Source: Cyprinodon diabolis (taxonomy: Eukaryota; Chordata; Actinopteri; Cyprinodontiformes; Cyprinodontidae). From it: a DNA stretch of 64,000 nt. This document shows, piece by piece, positions 41,301 through 50,300 of the stretch. Within the stretch, counting starts at the first letter, position 1. Each line of letters begins with the position of its first letter. A program made the translations under genes and the position numbers. The notes beneath the pieces were generated by a model. It made no database searches. It worked only from the letters and a program-made list of their open reading frames with translations, and had not been told where the DNA came from. The stretch lies in assembly GCA_030533445.1 (NCBI GenBank), contig CM060070.1, positions 21,580,001 through 21,644,000 on the forward strand, read 5' to 3'.

Positions 41301-44300
41301 GTCATATAACTCTAAACATGACTGAGACAGCCTTTATAACCACTTCTTCAAGCTGACAACACAGCTGTGTGAGTGTAACAGAAGTGGATAGAAATAGCTC
41401 TTGCCAGCAAAACACACAACAGGTACTTTTGAGTCCCATTTTGCCTCATAGTTTAAACGCAAATGAAACTCAGGGAGAGAAAGGTGTCCAGTGACTCAAA
41501 GATGTAGGATTGTATATTCTATTAAAATATCAATATACTGTTTTTGAGCTATATGAATGGACCGCAATAGAAACAGAGAACTAGCTGGAATGAATCCAAG
41601 TCAAATTCAAGCTAGAATGTTCGGCTGTCGGTGAAACAAATAAAAGCTCCCATGTTTCCACTTCTATTATGAATCCATGAAAACACCAAGTTGTATCACT
41701 CTGGATAAATGTTATGCTGAGCTACTGTATATTAGACTAACGTTAAAAAATATTAGCCTGTGCTGAACGAAACAAAATGCGTACGATTATATCACATTAG
41801 CAACTTTCTGGTATATTGTTATGAGGATAGCCATGCCAACAGCACACCCTGGAATACAGCAACAAAGGGAGACACAATTCAATTCAATTCACTTTATTTA
41901 TATAGCGCCAAATTCACAACACACGTCATCTCAAGGCACTTTACAGTTCAACCAGATCATACAGTCAAATTGATACAAAGTTTTCTATCTAAGCAAAACC
42001 AGTTGATTGCATCGACTCAGCCACAGATCAACCAAAATCTCTCCACAAAAATAAGACCAAGCATTTTACAGAGGTATGGTAGCAATCTGTGTGTTAAATA
42101 ATAATGAATAAAAACTTCTGAAACCAGCACCACTTGTTAGTAATTTTGTTCTTTTTTATAACAAAGCTATCTTTACTGGCAGCAATACGATAGTATGAGC
42201 CTGAAAACGAATAGCCTATGAGGAGTGAGAAATTTCTAACGAATGCCCTTTGATCAGCATACAGACTAGGAGAGCTTTGAGGAATGTACCCTCTTTCTGA
42301 TGAACAAAAGAAGCGGGCCACCATAATGGCCTTCCTGGGAGGCAGCAGTTTGGAGGGATCTGCAGAGACCTTTGCTGATTTGCATTACTTTTCATTGAGG
42401 TTTTCACACAGGAAAAAAAATACCCATCTGAGAGAAGCCACAGGATGACTGTAAACAAGCTGGTTACAAGAACAGTATATAGCCGCAAATAACCTGTACT
42501 AAGGCCTCATAGTTCTGCCTTAGTATCTTGTCTGTTTCAGATACTTACTCATCTGCCGGTCTCCGTAACTAATGGCCTCTGCAAGGGGGCTCCATCCCTG
42601 AGCATTCTTCACCTTCACGGGTGCATTGTGAGCCAGCAGCAAGTGGGCACACTCTGCAAAAGGGACAACAAGCAAAATAAATAATCATAAATACCAAAAA
42701 AACATCAAACATCACGAACAAACTGGGCACACAGAAAAAAAATTCTGTCCTGCACAAACCTACACAAACACATGCCTTGAAAAATAAATTTTTTTGACTA
42801 GTCAGTATTTGACTCAGCATTAAAACCTCAAACTCTTGCAAAACTTGCGTATTATTGAGAGAGAGGCTACGATTTGCACATCTTGAATCTACAAGTCTCC
42901 TCCTATTCTTCACTATTACTCTATTTTTATCCCCATGCTTTCTACAACTACTTTAACGTGGATCTCTGCAGATCCTCAATAGCTACCAGGAGCTTTGTCA
43001 GGTCAGTCAATTTACAACAATGGTCATGTCTTGGTACAATTTCTAATAGGGCTGTGCAATGTATGGCATATTGATCAATAAAGCAGTACTACATTCAATG
43101 TAGACATTGTGAAGGTATGTTTAGGCTGTGATAAAAATGTTTAAGAAGTTAAGTAGGTGGGAAAGAGGCAGATTCATTAAGAAATTTCAACTCACTATGT
43201 CCATAAGTGCGTTAAAGCCCACCCTTCCTATAGACGTAGGGAGAAAATGGTTGCAATACATGTTGTATTGCAGTTACAAAAGTGGAAAAAAACTGCAGGG
43301 TGAACATCTTAAAAAAATTTTTTACGACATAAGATGGTAAAAAATGAGGCTATCTATTAAGATTTGTAGCTCATACCAGAACATTACATTGGATGTAGCT
43401 TATTGGCACGTGAGTTTGTAATTAACTAAGCAATGCAAGCTTTTCGTATTATGACAAAAACAGAACATTTATTTATTAATTTCATGCAGACAAACATGTG
43501 TCCCATGGATTACTGTTGTGTCCAGCTCCTCATGAGCTTGGCAGCAGGACTTTAAACTTTTCTGATCTTTTTGCTGATCTTTTAATGAGCGATGTAATTT
43601 GATTAGAACAACTGATAAATGGCCGGACAGCTCCAGCATACAAATCCCTCCGCTGTCTGGGTGGCCAGTCAAAAGGAAGTCTGTTGTTCAGACTAAGCAG
43701 TCATTTATTATAATACTGGCAGCTGTACAGCTCTGTCTCTCAACCATTGGCTGAGCAGTTACAGTACTACGGACACTGCAGTAAACAAATGCAAACCGAA
43801 ACCTAAATGCTTTGGAGTTGTAAAGGAAGGCTATATGGTAACATATTAAACCTTCTCTCCCCAACTCTTTCCTGAGAAGAGATCACTCACAAAAAAACAC
43901 TTTATATAGCACTTTATAAGGTTTATGTATTAAAATACTATGAGATATGACAACAGATTTTTACAGATATTGTAATGGTACTCAGACCAGGGAAATGTCT
44001 TGGGTTACAGATGGGTTACAGCGCTTTCCACCAGACTCGTTTCTTCTAAAAGTCGGCCAGAATAACAGTTAAAGAAGCATTTTATACAGCGTCGCCACCT
44101 GCCACTTCATTACATGTCACATTATTACATCATACAACCAATGAGGAGACATCAATGGTTCCAGTCATATCAAGATATTACAATGTTGTTAGATCAAGGA
44201 CAACCTGATTGCACAGTGACAGAGCTATCTGTTATGAAAAATCCACTCTGTATGCTCCTATTTCATTCCCAAATCATTGTTATGTACACAATGAAGATGA

Positions 44301-47300
44301 TTACTTCTTATCCTGACAGAAGAGCTGTCCTGATGAGGTTAACTGCTTGGGAAAACATTAGTCTTGACACTTAACAGGCAGGTTGTGTTAGGGTTTAACA
44401 AGGACATACTTAAATAATAAAAACAATCCAAACCGTGCAAGAACACCAATTTGTAATGGAGGCTAGTATGCCCTGAAGTCTTCTGCTCCTGTAAGCTACC
44501 CTTCCAGCTCTTTTCCTGGGGGCAATCTACTTAGTTTAACCACTTTCAAGTTAAGGATTGAAAAATCTATATAATAAATGTGTTGCATCAGGTGGATGCT
44601 TAACTGTGCATGTTAGTTCCTGACAAAACCAAACATGGTTTTAAAGAGTGAAATAAGTAACTAGTGAGAGAAAAAAAAAACAGGATTGTGTGGCAGCAAA
44701 AAGAGTGGTGGGGCTACCTTACTGTTAGTGGCAGAAGATTAAGACGAAAGATAGGAATGTTAAAAAGACTTCCTAACCTGCTCCTCGTGGTTCTGTTCTT
44801 TATTTTAGTCAAATCCCTTGCTTTACTTAAACATGGAGGTGTTTTTTTTTCACAAGAAAAACAGCTGCAGAATGCATCAGAAACTACTCGCACCAGGGAA
44901 CTTTGCAGCAGAACCCTGGGCTGCTGCCTCTGCCCACCTGTAACAGGGCTAAGCTGATAACTGACGCTGATGATGAGAAAATGCAGGCGAGCAGACTCAC
45001 AGATGCATTCTCCCATTCTGATGTAAGCCTTAGGCCCCCTGAAGCCTGTGACCTCTACATCACAATGTTAAATCCGGTGGTTGTGTAATAACAACAGCAT
45101 TTAGCAGATATTCAGAACCATGGAAAGAGCAGCCGGGCCATATGTCCTTCTGCTCTGGGATTAGGGGATTTTTAAGCAGCCTCGCTGGCTCTGTGGATCG
45201 AGTGATGATACAACAACGCATCACAAAACATTGAAAAAGATTTCCTCTGCTTATAATTTTCTTTTTGCTGCAATAACTTCAACCAATTTCAAAACTTGAA
45301 TGAAATAAATATATTTCTTTAACTTTGAAATACTGAATTGCAGTCATGATGATCTTTCTGTGAAGTTTATGTTGCAGATACTGCAGTTATAACAATAACA
45401 TGATATTTACCTATAGCAGTTTTTTAAAACTGCAGTAACTTGTTAACTAGAAAGGACAAGATCACATGTAAACATACTTTGAAAGATGAGAAGAGATGAA
45501 AAACTGATGCTTAGAGTTAAGACAAGGCAGAGGCAGCTCCCGTTTCAAGTATTCTTTCACGCTCTGATATTTGTAGACCTGTTTTTAGCTTCTAATGATC
45601 ACTTTGTGTTGCCGTTGCTTTTCAAATAATGTTTAATGACTGTGGATGAAGAAATAAATGGATAAAAACAAGGCCCCATCCTAACAAATACTTCATTTAC
45701 CCCTTTATGCAGATTTTGTAACAGAATCGAGCAGTAGAATAAGAAAGAAGGGCACAATTTTCATCCAAAACCTATCCAACAATTCAAATGACAACATCAG
45801 CCATCCACCCTGCATTACATTCATCTTTGTCAACTGTAATTTTGGCATCTCTATCACTTTGTGTCCCAGCCTATATGGATGTAGCTTCACACAACTCATA
45901 TGCATAACTGTCACTGCTGATACGATACAAAAGTAAACACCTGCGCATGCGGCGCTACACACAAAGAGCAGCCACACCCTGACAGTGATATCATGCTGTA
46001 GCTGAAGCCTGGGCTGCCTGAGCTTCCCTGGAGGACAGGGCAACTCAGGCAAAAAAACAAGCAACCTCATTAGCGCAATCAATGCCGTGGCCTATCCAAC
46101 ACCACACTGTCACATGACTGGCTGCTGCAGACACTAAACAAATGGGAAAGTGCTCTACGAGTAACTATAAGCCTCATATGACAAAGCTCAGCGGCGAAAG
46201 ATAAAGGTTAAAATTTTCTCTCCAATTTAAGTAGCACAAATGAGACTGGCTGCTGCTCTCAGTCCCCTTTTAGTCAGCTAAAAAATATATCACTAAAAAG
46301 GTTGAAACAAGGGTTTAATATGCCTTAAAATGTGCTACATATGTACTATAAACTCAAAAATATGATACCAGTCAAAATTTTGAACACATATTCTCATTCA
46401 ATGGTTTGTCTTTATTTTTATTGCTACACATTAATTAAAGAATATTATTTTGAAGATACAGAATACAAAGGATAAGAATTATTTCACAAGTTGCTGTTTG
46501 CTAAATAATTCTACATACTTTTGCTTCATAGCTTCGATGTCTTAAAAAATATAACTAATGTAAGAAATAATAAAAATTTCAAAAAAGGCATTAGATGGCA
46601 CAGATGTGTCCAAACTTTATAAAGGTAGTGTTAAGAGTGACATTTTTTATATGTTACTTATTTGTATTTTTAAATTGTATCTCATATTTTGAAAGGGCAG
46701 AATTTGCAGATGACTCTCTGTCTGACTACATATAAGTTTTTACATTAAATCAGCTGTCAACAGCCAACAATTACTCATATTTGAGTCATTTCTTGGCTGA
46801 CTACTTTTACCTTTTCTTTAAGAAAAAGTGAAGTGCACACTTAAATAAAATTGTTGGTTACTCTACCCACCTCTGTCTAAAATTAATCTTCCAGGGTTTT
46901 AAAAACTCCTCTCAGCTTTAACTATTATTAATGAGGCTAACTGCCTTAGAGTAAAAGACTTTCGCTCTTTATTGCATCTGGGAGGTTTTTGTAGTAAAGC
47001 ATTATTAAAATGTTCAGTTTCTCAAATTGCAACTCATGTTCTCTGTTTCATCCACTTATAGATACACAAGGCTCAAACATATCCCGACACAAGTGCCTGT
47101 TGGCAAGCTTAACTTTCAGCTTCAGCAGGTTTGTTTTAAACTTTACTCAGAGTGAAATGGGACTACAGGATTAGTCCAGAGGTTTAAATCATTTTTCAGT
47201 TTGCTAGAGTGGGAACTTTGTTAGAGAATCTATTGCAAAGCAACCACCATTAAACTTTTTGTTTCTCGATTGCTTTCAGGCTTCTAGCCACTGGATAAGG

Positions 47301-50300
47301 AACATCTGTTTTTTTTAAATAATCAACAATCCTACTGAGGAAAGGTTAATTAAGATTAGGGGATTAAGCAAAAATTAACCTGGTAACAACAACAACAAAA
47401 ATTATCACTGCATTTGTATTTCTCCTAACTATAAAATAAATACCAAAACCCAGTGAATGCGTTGCTTCAAGGCTCTGACATTGAACCCTACATGTCTACT
47501 TTACAATGTTTGATGTTGTGCGTGACTTTTTTCCACAGAAATGCAACTGGCTTTACGACAGCATAAATACTAGCTGGTTTCAGAACTTTTAAACCTCTCA
47601 GTACACTGTAAACTAATTAACATGGCAGCTAAATACCTTAAGCTTGTCTATCAAAGGCCATTTCTGCAGGTTGTGCTACCAAGGCATGCGTAGGAGTATA
47701 CTATAAAGTTTTATTTTCTAGCAGAGTTTGGAGATATGAATTCAACAAGCCATCCCTATGGAATGTGTTTGTTTTGCCCAGCCACTGAAATAGGTGATTC
47801 CAATCTGCACAACAAATTCATTTGTGCAGAATAGACTCACCTGGTTCGGTGGCTGGGCAGCACCATCAAATGGCCTAGAGATGACTTGTTCACTCCACAT
47901 CTCCCACCTCTATTTTCTAGTGAATCACATTCATCATTGCATTGTAAGCCAATCTGCAGGAGTAGAGACGTAGGAATAGGTAGAGTGAACAGCCCAATCT
48001 GGCAGGGGAAGGATTCAGTCCAGACAGATGTTTCTCCTTGTCTCTCCTTTTCCGTTACCTCAACCAAAATAGATAATAATCCTGAGCTATTTTTTTTATA
48101 TTTATGCTGCTATAGGCTTAGACTGTTGATGACATAGAGACCACTTTTCCTTCTTCTGCTTCATTCTATTTGTATTCCCTGGAATTTGTTCTTGCTGCTT
48201 TTTCTTGTCATAGCAGCTTTATCTGGTCTGCTTCTGTTTAACTGTGACTCTATCCTGGATTTAAAAACCAGCTGGACGGCTGCCAGTAACACCTTAGTTA
48301 ATAGATGTTGGGGTTGAGCCTGTTGTTTCCAGTGTAGTTTTGTTTCTTTTACTGTTACTAACTATATGTGCTCTCTTTCACACTTTCACCACAGGTGCCA
48401 AATGTGGAGCTAGTTAACAGTTACCTTTTTTATATCTGTTTCTTTTTGTGTGTCTGCTTAGCAATGAGTCTATTTCTGCTAGAGATTTCTTCCTGTTAAA
48501 AGGGAGTTTTTTTCTCTTCCCATCTCCACATACATGCTCAGTGTAAGGGATTGCTGTGGAGTCGACAACAAAATGCAACGAAACTCACTGCCGCAAGCTC
48601 GCCCATTTCTTGCAAGTTAATGACTCGATGCAATCAGCTGGTATTCCTTGACAGAAACTTTAACCATTTCACTATTTCTTTGAAGTCCCTTGTGAGGACA
48701 TACATTTCAAGTTAGCGCTATAAAATGTAACTAAATTGAATCAAATTTAAATGCATTTAAAGGCTGCTTGGAAGCATTTTTTTGGTAGAAAGCTATATCG
48801 AGTGTCATTAATTAATGCTTTGCATGTTGATGACTTATTTGCCCAACTAGTTAGACTCCAACTTTTAATGCCACCATCTATTTTTCAGTGACAGAGAGGA
48901 TACATCTAATGGAGGATGGCGGGGACATCATGTATTACTCATATTAGATATAATTTTCCACAATGGTATTGGAAATATATGCTATCTTGACGTGTTGTAG
49001 CATTATCATCCCACTAAAAGTAAAAAGTGATTTCCCCTTTTGGTTTTATATGCATTCACTCAGTAAATTTTTATTTTAGATGTATGAATGCTTGTATGGT
49101 TATCACAAACCTATTTCATTCAAAACATCACAAGTTAAAGAAATCAGCTGTATATTCAGAGTATAATAATTCTCGGTTTAGGACCATCATTCAAACTCAT
49201 GATGAGAAACCGTAACTATAAAAAGAAAAAAACAAAGCAACACCAAAAATCAACTGAAACACATAACAGAAACAAAGTAAAACACAAACAGATGTCATAC
49301 CTACTTACAGACATCCCCCTTCACAAAGATATGAGCCATCAGTAAAAAACAAGAGCACACTACATGGTAGGGACTCTTTCAAAGGCTGCTTACCTTTGTG
49401 TCCCATCATGACAGCGAGGTGTAATGGTGTGTTTCCTGCAGAAGACAGAAAACAGAGTTTCTATAGTAACTTTAATAGAAACAGGAAAGAGAGCAGTGAC
49501 AAGAAGATTTTCTTTAAAGCAGTTACTGTTTGGGTGATTTAACCATTTTGAACACACTACCTTCAAGTCTTAAAGTTAATAATGAACGCCCACTATGAGT
49601 TATCTCATTACAACAGACTTTATCTATGGCTAATAACCACAACAAAAACAAATCTCCATTTATCTGGCAGCGACATGGCTTGTTAATGGAACATATATTA
49701 TATATTCATAGTGAGAGCAACATCAGATACTCTTTTTAGTTGTGTAAAAGAAATACATTGGGAAGAAAACCTAGTTTTTTTTAAAAGAGGAAGGAAATAG
49801 AAGTGATGAGAACAGGGAGCACTATCAAAAACTAAAAGTCCTGATATGATGTAAAAATAAAAGCTGCAACTCAGATAACATGTTGTGGTAAATTATTAGA
49901 GGAGAGAGCAGTTCTATGTAGGAAAGGCACACTAGCTGCAGCTCCCAGTTTCAGAGAACAATACAGTTTTCCTATAACCAGATGGCTGTGTCCTGCTGTG
50001 CAGAACCTTTGGTCAAACTTTGTTAAATTGAGATATTATATAGTGTTTTTTCGTACATGCATTTAAAGAGAAGAAAAATACATTTTGAAAAGGGACCCAT
50101 TCCATAGGGTTACATTTTCTAAGGTGGTTCTATGGTTTACAAGAAGCCAGAAGGATTTTCTAAGTGAGGGAAACCCCAAGCGACATAACGAGGCATAGGC
50201 CAGTTTCTTTCAAAAGTATTTTCATCATACTGTATGGTTTAACTCATTTTACTGATGCATTAGAAAGTGTAGAGTACTGCTGTCACTATCCAAACACTAT

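Larger units (their letters stand above)
42654..49393 (-). other. ANKRD13C intron 2
   Basis: The largest intron (6.74 kb). It holds a Tc1-like MITE (46363-46640), the right end of a CAGAGGTGGGTA repeat (46790-46875) and a diverged LINE tail (48072-48745). Outside these I see no exon, RNA gene or conserved element. Confidence 0.6.

Noticed and set aside
45705..46082. 125-residue minus-strand frame in ANKRD13C intron 2
   Set aside because: No recognisable domain, no splice-site support, and it lies within an intron of the same-strand gene.
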